Assembly: GCA_018400545.1 (NCBI GenBank)
Contig: JAGYLT010000067.1
Location: forward strand, 1-10,210
Length of the DNA stretch: 10,210 nucleotides
From: Bacteroidales bacterium
GTDB taxonomy: Bacteria > Bacteroidota > Bacteroidia > Bacteroidales > 4484-276
Direction of reading: 5' to 3'
Position 1 is the stretch's first letter. Each line of letters starts with the position of its first letter. The translations under genes and the position numbers were made by a program. Of this stretch, positions 1 to 7,316 are shown in pieces. The notes beneath the pieces were generated by a model, which was not told where the DNA came from, did no database searches, and saw nothing but the letters and a program-made list of their open reading frames with translations.

Positions 1-2
1 CC

Positions 3-713
3 CCGGGAATGCAGTATTATGTTGAGCTACCCGGCGGAACCGTAGCAGACCATGAAGGACATGTGCTTGAAGATGCGGTAATGACCACATTCACTACCAT
101 TGACGATGTTGTCCCCACTGTAGAGATCAACCCAGCCGACAGCACAACCGGAGCATATCTGAACCAAATGATTGTTTTCAGTTTTGATGAAGCCATTCAA
201 AATGCTGATAGCACTGAAATAACCGAAGACGACATCCAGAATATTTTTAGCCTGAAACACAATGATGAAGAAGGCGAAGATGTTGATTTCCTGGGTGTGA
301 TCGACGACACCAAAATGACAATCACCATCCACCCGGTTGAAAATCTGGATGCATACCAGTATTATTATGTAGAAATGATGGCTGATATGGTTTCTGATAT
401 GGCAGGCAATGTTGTTTCGGAAACAAAATATTCGCATTTTGAAACCGGCGAGGAAGTTGGCATTCATGAAATGGATTTTGTCAACGTCTCGATTATTCCT
501 AACCCCACAAAAGGAAATGTTGCCATAAATATTGATAAAGATGGTGAAAAAATTATTGAAATCTTTACCATTACAGGTAGCAAAGTTTTTGAAACTGCAA
601 CAGATCAAAAACAACTTTCGGTAAACCTCAACAGCCAAAATGTAGGTATCTATGTCCTCAAAGTAACTTTCGACGATCAATCATCGGTTATTAGAAAGCT
701 GATAAAAGAATAG
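3..713 (+). CDS. Secreted multi-Ig-domain protein with T9SS type A sorting domain (C-terminal part; 5' end outside window)
   Basis: The reading frame is open to the left edge (Pro-Gly precede the Met encoded at position 9), so this is the tail of a longer gene and that Met is internal. Numbering from it, residues 1-30 are the end of one bacterial Ig-like domain (SbsA/Big_5 type; YYVELPGGTVADHEG). Residues 35-146 are a second such domain, opening VPTVEINPADS and closing YYYVEMMADMVSDMAGN, so the domains are in tandem. Residues about 160-234 are a T9SS type A sorting domain: IIPNPTKGNVAINI, a middle ITGSKVFE strand, GIYVLKVTF, and the basic end IRKLIKE. In this family the tail directs export across the outer membrane and is usually cleaved, with the protein attached to the cell surface or released. 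The rest of the protein, and any catalytic domain, is not visible, so the function is unknown. A strong terminator follows 17 bp after the stop. Confidence 0.88.
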   Translation, partial: PGMQYYVELPGGTVADHEGHVLEDAVMTTFTTIDDVVPTVEINPADSTTGAYLNQMIVFSFDEAIQNADSTEITEDDIQNIFSLKHNDEEGEDVDFLGVIDDTKMTITIHPVENLDAYQYYYVEMMADMVSDMAGNVVSETKYSHFETGEEVGIHEMDFVNVSIIPNPTKGNVAINIDKDGEKIIEIFTITGSKVFETATDQKQLSVNLNSQNVGIYVLKVTFDDQSSVIRKLIKE

Positions 714-729
714 ACTATTTTTTCACACA

Positions 730-775
730 AATCCCGCACCCCAACTCATTAGAAGGAGTGCGGGATTATTTTATT
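730..775 (+). terminator. Rho-independent terminator after the Ig-domain protein
   Basis: A perfect 10-bp stem (AATCCCGCAC at 730-739 with GTGCGGGATT at 758-767) encloses an 18-nt loop and is followed by the T-rich ATTTTATT. It begins 17 bp after the stop codon of the upstream gene, which it ends. Confidence 0.85.
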
Positions 776-794
776 AGAAAAAATAGCTTCACCT

Positions 795-920
795 GTGAAA
801 AAGAAAAAAATAAATGTACTGCTGATTGTGCTCATGATTTCCGTCTGTGACGCAATCACATTGCTTCGGGTTGAATATGAAGACGGTTTGGTTGCTACCG
901 AAAAAATAGTAATTCAATAA
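795..920 (+). CDS. Possible short membrane/exported peptide, 41 codons (doubtful)
   Basis: A GTG-initiated frame of 41 codons lies between the terminator at 730-775 and the sulfotransferase-like gene. It starts VKKKK, then has a hydrophobic stretch (residues about 7-17, VLLIVLMISVC) that looks like a signal peptide or membrane segment, then a mildly acidic tail RVEYEDGLVATEK. The frame is open upstream into the terminator without an ATG, and no ribosome-binding site is evident before the GTG. It could be a small exported peptide, the decayed start of a former gene, or chance. The lysine-plus-hydrophobic pattern is its only support. I do not recognise it. Confidence 0.25.
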   Translation: MKKKKINVLLIVLMISVCDAITLLRVEYEDGLVATEKIVIQ

Positions 921-936
921 TTTAAATTAAAAACAC

Positions 937-3120
937 ATGACCTCCATTTCTGCACGAAAGAACGATCATACTAAAAACTTTTATCCAATGATTTCAAGAT
1001 TTGTAATTCTTCTGGGGTTATTGTTTTTTCTGGCCCTGAGCGTAAATTCCCAATCCAACTGGAAATACATTTCCCCGGTCCCAGGATCAAAATTTGTAAA
1101 CCCGAAAAATAACATCGCAATCAGGCATGGTGATCAATTTGGCAAGGATGAAGTTGATCATTTAAATATTGAAGTAGTGGGTTCACAAAGTGGACTGGCA
1201 TCGGGAAAAATCAGGCTATCCAACGAGCTTAGAACTGTTATTTTTAATCCGGGAAGATCATTTCACCCGGGCGAAACGGTGACAGTTTCAATCATTAACA
1301 GCCCAAAAACCCTGATGGGTAAACAGCTTAACGACACCTCATTTTCATTTCAAATATCCAGGCAGCCAAATGTCAGCCATCAAACAAAAACAGATTCGGA
1401 TCATCTAAACCCACAAAAACAGCATGTCAACAACACCGAAAACAAACGGCAATCAACTTTAATAAATGTTGGCGATCAACTGCCGGAAGACCTGCCACCG
1501 TTGCAGATTACCAAACACAACAATCCGGCAAACGGGTATCTTTTCCTCACTTCAGGCGCGAATGACAATTACTCAAATTACATTCGCATTGTTGACAACA
1601 CAGGAACACCGATCTTTTACAGGAAATTTCAAAACTCCGTTAGAGACTTTAAAGTTGCTGAGGGGAACAGGTTACTTCATTTTTATAGTGATTATTCAGG
1701 ACCATCTCAAAATTGCTATTTGGTTTTGGATGCTGCTTATCAGGCTATCGATACACTAAAGATGGAAAACGGCTATTTTGTGGATAATCATGAAGCGCTT
1801 TTACTGGAAAACGGCAACCGACTTATGATGGCTTACGATGCACAATTGGTTGGCATGGATACAGTTGTGCCCGGAGGTGACCCGCTTGCCACAGTTGTTG
1901 GTCTGGTGATCCAGGAAATTGACTCCTCCGATAATGTTATTTTGCAGTGGCGAAGCTGGGATCACTTTGCCATAACTGATGCAGTAGGCATTGATTTTAC
2001 TGCACAATACATCGATTACGTTCATGGTAATTCCATAGAAGTTGACAACGACGGGAACCTGATTATTTCCAGCAGGCATATGAATGAAATCACCAAGATT
2101 GACCGCACTACAGGCGGGATTATCTGGCGGTTTGGACCAAATGCCAAAAACAATATGTTTTCGATAGCATATGATACGGTGGGTTTTAGCTATCAGCATG
2201 ATGCAAGGCGCACACCTTCGGGCAGCCTCACCATTTATGATAACGGTAACCTGCATGATCCGCAATTTTCTCAGGCTGTTGAATACACATTGGATGAAAC
2301 AAATATGGTTGCCGAACGCATCTGGAATTATGAAAATAACCCGGTGATTTATGCAAGCGCAACCGGATCAACCCGCCGGCTGGATAATGGGAACACATTT
2401 ATCGGATGGGGAAGTGTATCGCCGGGCTCACCCATCATAACAGAAGTAACACAGGATGGCGTCATCACGCTTGAGGCATACTACCCCAACTGGGTTCATT
2501 CCTACCGTGTGATTAAAGAAGAATGGGAAACCACTGCATTTGATTTTGATACGGATTCATTGATTTTTGAACCGCTCCAGCCCGGCGATACCTCACTACA
2601 AAAACTATCTGTATCCAACAACCTGGATTATCAAATTCAAATTAACAATCTGATCAGCCCTACAGGGCTTTTTAATCCAGCCGGTGAATTTCCGCTGGCC
2701 ATTCCCGCCGGAGAAACCGGTGAGCTTTTCGTTGAGTTTACTTCAGATTCAACCGGAATGTTTGATGACCTGCTAACCATTTGTCATGATATTGAAAATG
2801 ATACGGTAACCCAGCGGATTGCCAAACAAATCAATGCTTTCGTGGAAGTGTCAGAAGATGCAAATATTGCGGAAACAAATGCCTCACGATTAATTGTTTA
2901 CCCAAATCCGGTGTCTGAAATTGTGAACATCGGGTTCAGGAACCGACCAGGAACAAAAAGCATTGAAATGATGGGGGTTCATGGAAAAACAAGCCTTCAG
3001 GTTATTACCGAAAATGATGAAGTAAATTTAAACATATCTAAATATCCTTCCGGCATCTACGTGTTAAGGGTTACATTTTCTGATGGAGAAATGATCCTCA
3101 AAAAAATCCTGAAGCAATAA
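937..3120 (+). CDS. Secreted arylsulfotransferase (ASST)-like protein with N-terminal Ig-like domain and T9SS sorting tail
   Basis: A 727-residue exported protein. Residues 18-38 (MISRFVILLGLLFFLALSVN) form a signal peptide, so the true start may be the in-frame ATG at 988 rather than 937. Residues about 45-142 resemble a bacterial Ig-like domain. Residues about 178-530 match the arylsulfotransferase beta-propeller family (Arylsulfotrans/Arylsulfotran_2): NHEALLLENGNRL (His285), HGNSIEVDNDGN (His363, Asn365), SSRHMNEITKIDR (Arg380, His381), IIWRFGPN and YQHDARRTPSG (His421). These histidines line up with the His, His-x-Asn and Gln-His-Asp positions of E. coli-type ASST, which moves sulfate between phenols through a sulfo-histidine. 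Residues about 540-640 look like an ASPM/HYDIN-type beta-sandwich, and 652-727 (YPNPVSEIVNIGF, GIYVLRVTF, ILKKILKQ) are a T9SS type A tail. The substrate is unknown, and many relatives are uncharacterised. The gene converges on purM with a 39-bp gap. Confidence 0.85.
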   Translation: MTSISARKNDHTKNFYPMISRFVILLGLLFFLALSVNSQSNWKYISPVPGSKFVNPKNNIAIRHGDQFGKDEVDHLNIEVVGSQSGLASGKIRLSNELRTVIFNPGRSFHPGETVTVSIINSPKTLMGKQLNDTSFSFQISRQPNVSHQTKTDSDHLNPQKQHVNNTENKRQSTLINVGDQLPEDLPPLQITKHNNPANGYLFLTSGANDNYSNYIRIVDNTGTPIFYRKFQNSVRDFKVAEGNRLLHFYSDYSGPSQNCYLVLDAAYQAIDTLKMENGYFVDNHEALLLENGNRLMMAYDAQLVGMDTVVPGGDPLATVVGLVIQEIDSSDNVILQWRSWDHFAITDAVGIDFTAQYIDYVHGNSIEVDNDGNLIISSRHMNEITKIDRTTGGIIWRFGPNAKNNMFSIAYDTVGFSYQHDARRTPSGSLTIYDNGNLHDPQFSQAVEYTLDETNMVAERIWNYENNPVIYASATGSTRRLDNGNTFIGWGSVSPGSPIITEVTQDGVITLEAYYPNWVHSYRVIKEEWETTAFDFDTDSLIFEPLQPGDTSLQKLSVSNNLDYQIQINNLISPTGLFNPAGEFPLAIPAGETGELFVEFTSDSTGMFDDLLTICHDIENDTVTQRIAKQINAFVEVSEDANIAETNASRLIVYPNPVSEIVNIGFRNRPGTKSIEMMGVHGKTSLQVITENDEVNLNISKYPSGIYVLRVTFSDGEMILKKILKQ

Positions 3121-3159
3121 TTTTCTGTAGATGTTTTAAACAGTGTGTTTCCTGGTTTT

Positions 3160-4326
3160 TTAATATTCAAAAGTGCCGTTCACTGTTTTGATGGTAAGTT
3201 TTTTACTGTCGGCAGGCTCGCAGCGCCCAATAATTTGCGCATCCACATTAAAACCTTTTGAAATTGAAATGATTTCAGTTGCAGTCTTTTCATCCGTGTA
3301 AATTTCCATCCGGTGACCCATATTAAAAACCTGATACATCTCCTTCCAGCCGGTTCCGGATTGTTGATGGATCAGCCTGAACAATGGTGAGACTTCGAAT
3401 AATTGATCTTTAATCACGTGCAGATTATCCACAAAATGAAGTACTTTGGTTTGCGCTCCGCCACTGCAGTGCACCATTCCATGGACATTTTTACGAAACA
3501 TTTCCAGTACTTTTTTAATGATCGGCGCATAGGTTCGGGTGGGTGATAAAACCAGTTTACCGGCATCAACACCATCAACTTCAGTTGGGGAAGTCAGGTC
3601 CGTTTGCCCGGAATAAACCAAACCTGAGGGAACCTGTGGATCATAGGTTTCGGGGTATTTCTCAGCAACAGATTTGCTAAAAACATCGTGCCTTGCTGAA
3701 GTTAAACCATTACTACCCATGCCGCCATTATATTCATTTTCGTAAGTTGCCTGCCCAAAACTTGCCAGTCCAACCACCACATCGCCAGCCGAAATTTTTG
3801 CATTGTCAATCACCTCCTGTCGCTTCATCCTTGTGGTCACGGTACTGTCCACAATTATGGTGCGCACCAGATCGCCAACATCCGCAGTTTCACCACCTGT
3901 ACTGTAAATCTCCACACCATTGTTTCTCATTTCTTCAAGGAATTCTTCGGTCCCGTTTATGATGGCAGAAATCACTTCACCGGGAATCAGATTTTTGTTG
4001 CGGCCAATAGTTGAAGAAAGCAGGATGGTTCCGCTAGCACCAACACAAAGCAGGTCGTCTAAGTTCATCACAATCGCATCCTGTGCAATGCCTTTCCACA
4101 CCGACAAATCCCCGGTTTCGCGCCAGTAGGCATAAGCCAGCGATGACTTTGTTCCGGCCCCATCGGCGTGCATTACCGTACAAAACCCGGGATCACCGGC
4201 AAGTAAATCAGGAATAATCTTGCAAAATGCTTTTGGAAACAATCCTTTATCAATATTTCTAATAGCATTATGAACATCCTCTTTGGAAGCCGAAACCCCG
4301 CGCTGATTGTATTTGTTTTGAACCAT
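3160..4326 (-). CDS. purM: Phosphoribosylformylglycinamidine cyclo-ligase (AIR synthase)
   Basis: The enzyme uses ATP to close the imidazole ring of FGAM, giving AIR, the fifth step of de novo purine synthesis, in the cytosol as a homodimer. The protein has 388 residues. Recognisable family motifs in order: ADGAGTK (54-60; counterpart of TDGVGTK), an Asp-rich MNLDDLLCVGA segment (87-97), GGETADVGDLVRT (144-156), GSNGLTSAR (204-212), SPTRTY (261-266), HCSGGAQTKVLHF (286-298) and FNMGHRMEIY (334-343). It is about 40 residues longer than the roughly 345-residue E. coli type, and several motifs are altered. This fits a divergent long form that I associate with Bacteroidetes. The start ATG lies 19 bp from a good TAnnTTTG promoter element, which supports it. 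The gene is divergent from recQ and convergent with the sulfotransferase-like gene, so it appears to be transcribed alone. Confidence 0.93.
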   Translation of the reverse strand: MVQNKYNQRGVSASKEDVHNAIRNIDKGLFPKAFCKIIPDLLAGDPGFCTVMHADGAGTKSSLAYAYWRETGDLSVWKGIAQDAIVMNLDDLLCVGASGTILLSSTIGRNKNLIPGEVISAIINGTEEFLEEMRNNGVEIYSTGGETADVGDLVRTIIVDSTVTTRMKRQEVIDNAKISAGDVVVGLASFGQATYENEYNGGMGSNGLTSARHDVFSKSVAEKYPETYDPQVPSGLVYSGQTDLTSPTEVDGVDAGKLVLSPTRTYAPIIKKVLEMFRKNVHGMVHCSGGAQTKVLHFVDNLHVIKDQLFEVSPLFRLIHQQSGTGWKEMYQVFNMGHRMEIYTDEKTATEIISISKGFNVDAQIIGRCEPADSKKLTIKTVNGTFEY

Positions 4327-4345
4327 TTCTATATTAAATTTGATA

Positions 4346-4377
4346 CAAAATTAGCCTTTATTTAGTGATTAAATCAA
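4346..4377 (-). promoter_or_regulatory. Bacteroidetes-type promoter for purM
   Basis: On the minus strand TAATTTTG (4353-4346) matches the Bacteroidetes -7 consensus TAnnTTTG. A TTG (4377-4375) lies 21 bp upstream as a possible -33 element. The -7 box ends 19 bp before the purM ATG, giving a short leader. The spacing is slightly longer than the usual 19-20 bp. Confidence 0.55.
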
Positions 4378-4412
4378 TGGGGTGTGTGATAGCTGCTAAA
4401 TCATTTTTTTGC

Positions 4413-4496
4413 GAGGTGAGGATTCAATTTAATCCGTTGAAGTTTTCATGCCACCTCATAATTTGGAGGCCCCGGAATATTTCAGGGCTTTTTTTT
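4413..4496 (+). ncRNA. Candidate small RNA or recQ leader element ending in a terminator
   Basis: In the divergent purM/recQ gap the plus strand can fold as an outer stem GAGGTG (4413-4418) with CACCTC (4452-4457) that encloses a perfect hairpin GGATT/AATCC (4420-4424 with 4431-4435). A classical terminator follows at 4467-4496. No gene is seen upstream that this terminator could serve. CCTC (4454-4457) can also pair with GAGG (4466-4469), which would compete with both the outer stem and the foot of the terminator. The segment could be a small RNA or an attenuator in the recQ leader. I found no convincing promoter just upstream, and I recognise no known RNA family. Confidence 0.3.
4467..4496 (+). 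terminator. Orphan rho-independent terminator before recQ
   Basis: AGGCCC (4467-4472) pairs with GGGCTT (4485-4490), including one G-U. After a C/A mismatch, GGA pairs with TTC (one more G-U) around the loop AATA. A run of eight T follows (4489-4496). The T-run is on the plus strand only, so it stops rightward transcription. It lies 54 bp before the recQ ATG and has no visible gene upstream on this strand. Confidence 0.7.
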
Positions 4497-4523
4497 GTAA
4501 GTGCTAAATATTGAAAAATAAAC

Positions 4524-4531
4524 TAACTTCG
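4524..4531 (+). promoter_or_regulatory. Possible recQ -7 element
   Basis: TAACTTCG differs by one base from TAnnTTTG and lies 19 bp before the recQ ATG, the same distance as the purM element from its start. I see no clear -33 TTG at the expected distance, so the call is weak. Confidence 0.3.
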
Positions 4532-4550
4532 TCCATTCATCGAAAAGCCA

Positions 4551-6455
4551 ATGGACATCCGTAAAATCCTTCTTAAGTATTGGGGCTATAATTCTTTCCG
4601 GCCGATGCAGGAAGAGATCATCACATCGGTTCTTGAAGGCCGTGATACACTGGCTTTGTTACCCACTGGTGGTGGAAAATCAATTTGCTATCAGGTTCCG
4701 GCACTTGCCAGGGAAGGTGTCTGCCTGGTTGTATCGCCCCTCATCGCATTGATGAAAGACCAGGTGGATCAGCTTCATAAACGAAAAATCAAAGCTTTTG
4801 CCATTTATTCAGGAATGCATTTTAACGAAATTGAGGTGGCGTTGAACAATGCCGTTTACGGGGATGCGAAATTATTGTATGTTTCTCCGGAAAGGCTTTC
4901 CACGCCTCATTTCCGTGAAGTCATGCAACACATGAATGTAAACCTCATCGCCGTAGATGAGGCTCATTGTATTTCGCAATGGGGCTACGACTTCAGGCCA
5001 CCCTATCTTCAGATTTCTGAAGTCCGGGAAATTATTCCCGATGCTCCGGTTCTTGCTGTAACGGCTTCGGCCACACCAGATGTTGTGGATGATATTCAGG
5101 ATAAATTAGGATTTAAGACTAAAAATTTAATCCGGCAAAGTTTTGAGCGCGAAAATCTGGCTTATGTGATTTTGCATGAGGAGAACAAAAATGGCAGGGT
5201 TGTGAATATGTTCAAAAAAGTAGCCGGATCGGCAATTGTTTATGCCGGCACCAGACGAAGGACATATGAGTTTGCACGGCTTCTTAAAAAAAATGGTATT
5301 TCTGCAGATCACTACCACGCCGGGTTGGACGCTCGGGAAAGAACCGTTAAACAACAAAACTGGATGTCAGGCCAAACCAGGGTGATGGTTGCAACGAATG
5401 CATTTGGAATGGGCATCGATAAACCGGATGTCAGGCTTGTGGTTCACATCGATCTACCAGGCAGCATTGAAGCTTATTTCCAGGAGGCAGGCAGAGCAGG
5501 CAGGGATTTAAAAAAATCCTGGGCCACACTGCTTTTCCAGGATAGCGACCTAATTGAGGCCGAAAAACAATTCGAAAATAGCTACCCTGAAATAGAAACC
5601 ATAAAAAGAGTGTATCAGGCTCTCGGAAACTATCTGAAACTGGCTTTGGGCAGTGGTGAAAATATGAGCTTTGATTTTGAGATATCAGACTTTAGCCATC
5701 AATATGATTTTGAGCCGCTTATCGCATACAATTCCCTGAAATTCCTGGAAAAGGAAGGATACCTGATCTTGTCGGAAGGCGTGCATAATCCACCAAAAAT
5801 TCATTTTAAACTGCAGGGAGAAAATCTTTACAGGTTCAGGGTAGAACATCCAAAATTGGATGGTTTTGTAAAATTAATTTTAAGACTGTACAGTGGCCTG
5901 TTTAGCCAGTATGTTAAAATTAGCCTTAAAGAACTATCAAATAAATCAGGGCTCCCAACGAATAAGGTTGCCGAAATGCTCCAAAAATTAGATGAGTCTG
6001 AGGTTTTGAACTACATACCTTCAAAATCAAAACCTCAAATCATAATGACAATTGAACGAATGGATGCCAAAGATCTTTACATTTCAAAAGATCATTATCA
6101 CAATCGAAAAAAGGCAAACAGAAAACGGTTAAACGCTCTTAAAGATTATTTAACAAACAAAAGGCAATGCAGAAGCCTTTACCTGCTATCATACTTTGGC
6201 GAAAAAGCCAAACAGCGGTGTGGCCAGTGTGATGTTTGTCTGGAAAGAAACAAGGCTCAGCTCAGCAAACTTGAATTTGACAAAATCGTAAACCAAATAA
6301 AACCCATCCTTAAAGAAAAGCCCTACACCCCGGATCAGCTTATGCAAACTGTAAGCTTCACAAGCAGAGAAAAATGTCTGAGGGTTATTGAATGGCTTCT
6401 GGACAATGACAAATTGGACTATACCACTGATAAAAAACTTTTCTGGAAACAATAG
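4551..6455 (+). CDS. recQ: RecQ-family ATP-dependent DNA helicase, long form
   Basis: A 634-residue superfamily 2 helicase that unwinds DNA 3'->5' in recombination and repair of stalled forks. Motif 0 is YNSFRPMQ (13-20), Walker A TGGGKS (39-44, Lys43), motif Ia SPLIALMKDQ, DEAH box 136-139, and the RecQ aromatic-rich loop ISQWGYDFRP (141-150). TASAT spans 171-175, ATNAFGMGIDKPDVR is motif V, and QEAGRAGRD (311-319) is motif VI. The RecQ zinc site is intact, with Cys540, Cys557, Cys560 and Cys563 in the family spacing C-x16-C-x2-C-x2-C. It sits about 200 residues after motif VI instead of shortly after the core. An intervening region (about 350-530) looks helical and winged-helix-like. Residues about 570-634 form a small C-terminal domain, and no HRDC domain is seen. 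The start is the first ATG, directly before the conserved N-terminus. Confidence 0.93.
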   Translation: MDIRKILLKYWGYNSFRPMQEEIITSVLEGRDTLALLPTGGGKSICYQVPALAREGVCLVVSPLIALMKDQVDQLHKRKIKAFAIYSGMHFNEIEVALNNAVYGDAKLLYVSPERLSTPHFREVMQHMNVNLIAVDEAHCISQWGYDFRPPYLQISEVREIIPDAPVLAVTASATPDVVDDIQDKLGFKTKNLIRQSFERENLAYVILHEENKNGRVVNMFKKVAGSAIVYAGTRRRTYEFARLLKKNGISADHYHAGLDARERTVKQQNWMSGQTRVMVATNAFGMGIDKPDVRLVVHIDLPGSIEAYFQEAGRAGRDLKKSWATLLFQDSDLIEAEKQFENSYPEIETIKRVYQALGNYLKLALGSGENMSFDFEISDFSHQYDFEPLIAYNSLKFLEKEGYLILSEGVHNPPKIHFKLQGENLYRFRVEHPKLDGFVKLILRLYSGLFSQYVKISLKELSNKSGLPTNKVAEMLQKLDESEVLNYIPSKSKPQIIMTIERMDAKDLYISKDHYHNRKKANRKRLNALKDYLTNKRQCRSLYLLSYFGEKAKQRCGQCDVCLERNKAQLSKLEFDKIVNQIKPILKEKPYTPDQLMQTVSFTSREKCLRVIEWLLDNDKLDYTTDKKLFWKQ

Positions 6456-6476
6456 TAGTGCCTACCAAACATGAGT

Positions 6477-6502
6477 CAAAAGTGGATATTATGCTACTTT
6501 TG
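6477..6502 (+). promoter_or_regulatory. Promoter element of the glycosyltransferase gene within an inverted repeat
   Basis: TACTTTTG (6495-6502) matches the TAnnTTTG -7 consensus and is followed by CAC. It lies 37 bp before the glycosyltransferase ATG. There is no clear -33 TTG. The -7 box is also the right half of an inverted repeat, CAAAAGT (6477-6483) with ACTTTTG (6496-6502), which could extend by a G-U and a G-C pair. The repeat may be an operator or chance. Confidence 0.45.
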
Positions 6503-6539
6503 CACATCTGATCTACTTTAAATTTGCTAAAGCTGTAAG

Positions 6540-7289
6540 ATGATTAATGACAAAAAGATCATTGTGGTATTACCTGCCTACCAGGCTGGAAAAACCCTGG
6601 AGACAACCTATCGCGAGATACCTCTTGAGATAGTGGATGATGTGGTGATTGTGGATGACAATAGTGGCGACAATACTGTGGAAGTAGCCAGAAAGGTTGG
6701 AATTAAGCACATTGTCAAACATCCAAAAAATCTTGGTTATGGTGGCAACCAAAAGTCGTGTTACAAAAAAGCCCTTCAACTAGGGGCGGACATTGTGATC
6801 ATGCTTCACCCTGATTATCAATATACCCCACGATTGATACCATCCATTGCACACGTTATTGCCAATGATTTGTATCCGGTTGTTTTGGGATCGAGAATAC
6901 TTGGGCGTGGCGCAATAAAAGGTGGAATGCCAATCTATAAATATTTCGCAAACAGGGTATTAACCTTAATTCAAAACATTTTATTAAATCAAAAATTATC
7001 TGAATATCATACAGGATATCGGGCTTTTTCAAGGGAAGTTTTGGAAAAAATCAATTTTGAGACTAATTCAGATGATTTCGTTTTCGACAATCAAATGCTC
7101 GCTCAGATTTTTATGGCAGGATACGAAATCGGAGAAATTACCTGCCCAACAAAGTACTTTGATGACGCCTCTTCCATTAACTTTAGAAGAAGTGTCAAGT
7201 ATGGATTAGGTGTTATGAAAACTTCATTTCAATATTATTTACACAGAAAAGGAATTATCAGGTCCAGATTGTTTGTATTCAATTCCTAA
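6540..7289 (+). CDS. Family 2 glycosyltransferase (dolichyl/polyprenyl-phosphate glycosyltransferase-like)
   Basis: A 249-residue GT-A fold enzyme expected to move a sugar from a nucleotide-sugar donor, as in the DPM1/DPG-synthase group, where the acceptor is a polyprenyl phosphate. It opens IIVVLPAYQAGKTLETTY (7-24), the nucleotide-binding beta strand. VDDNSGDNT (38-46) holds the conserved acidic pair. LGYGGNQKSCYKKAL (65-79) is typical of the group. The metal-site DxD is replaced by HPDYQY (90-95). GSRILGRGAIKGGMP (117-131) and SEYHTGYRAFS (154-164) form the acceptor side. No long hydrophobic segment is seen, so the protein is probably cytosolic or peripheral, unlike relatives with C-terminal membrane helices. 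The substrate cannot be told from sequence. It lies 84 bp after recQ, behind its own promoter element, and 27 bp before the glycosylase gene, so these two probably form one transcript. Confidence 0.88.
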   Translation: MINDKKIIVVLPAYQAGKTLETTYREIPLEIVDDVVIVDDNSGDNTVEVARKVGIKHIVKHPKNLGYGGNQKSCYKKALQLGADIVIMLHPDYQYTPRLIPSIAHVIANDLYPVVLGSRILGRGAIKGGMPIYKYFANRVLTLIQNILLNQKLSEYHTGYRAFSREVLEKINFETNSDDFVFDNQMLAQIFMAGYEIGEITCPTKYFDDASSINFRRSVKYGLGVMKTSFQYYLHRKGIIRSRLFVFNS

Positions 7290-7316
7290 AAAGATTATTA
7301 GCAAAATAGATTATCA

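Noticed and set aside
27..680. A 217-codon open frame on the minus strand antisense to the Ig-domain protein
   Set aside because: The plus-strand frame has clear Ig-like and T9SS motifs. The antisense product is rich in Phe, Ile, His and Cys without any family pattern, typical of a shadow frame.
1801..2265. A 154-codon minus-strand frame inside the sulfotransferase-like gene
   Set aside because: It lies opposite the most conserved part of the enzyme core and shows no recognisable motif.
3121..3159. A terminator in the convergent gap between the sulfotransferase-like gene and purM (CTGT...ACAG)
   Set aside because: The stem is only 4 bp and has no proper T-tract on either strand. I could not support a call.
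4448..4507. A 19-codon ATG frame (MPPHNLEAPEYF...) running through the terminator before recQ, considered as a leader peptide
   Set aside because: There is no ribosome-binding site, no run of regulatory codons, and the Phe-rich end is simply the terminator T-tract being read through.
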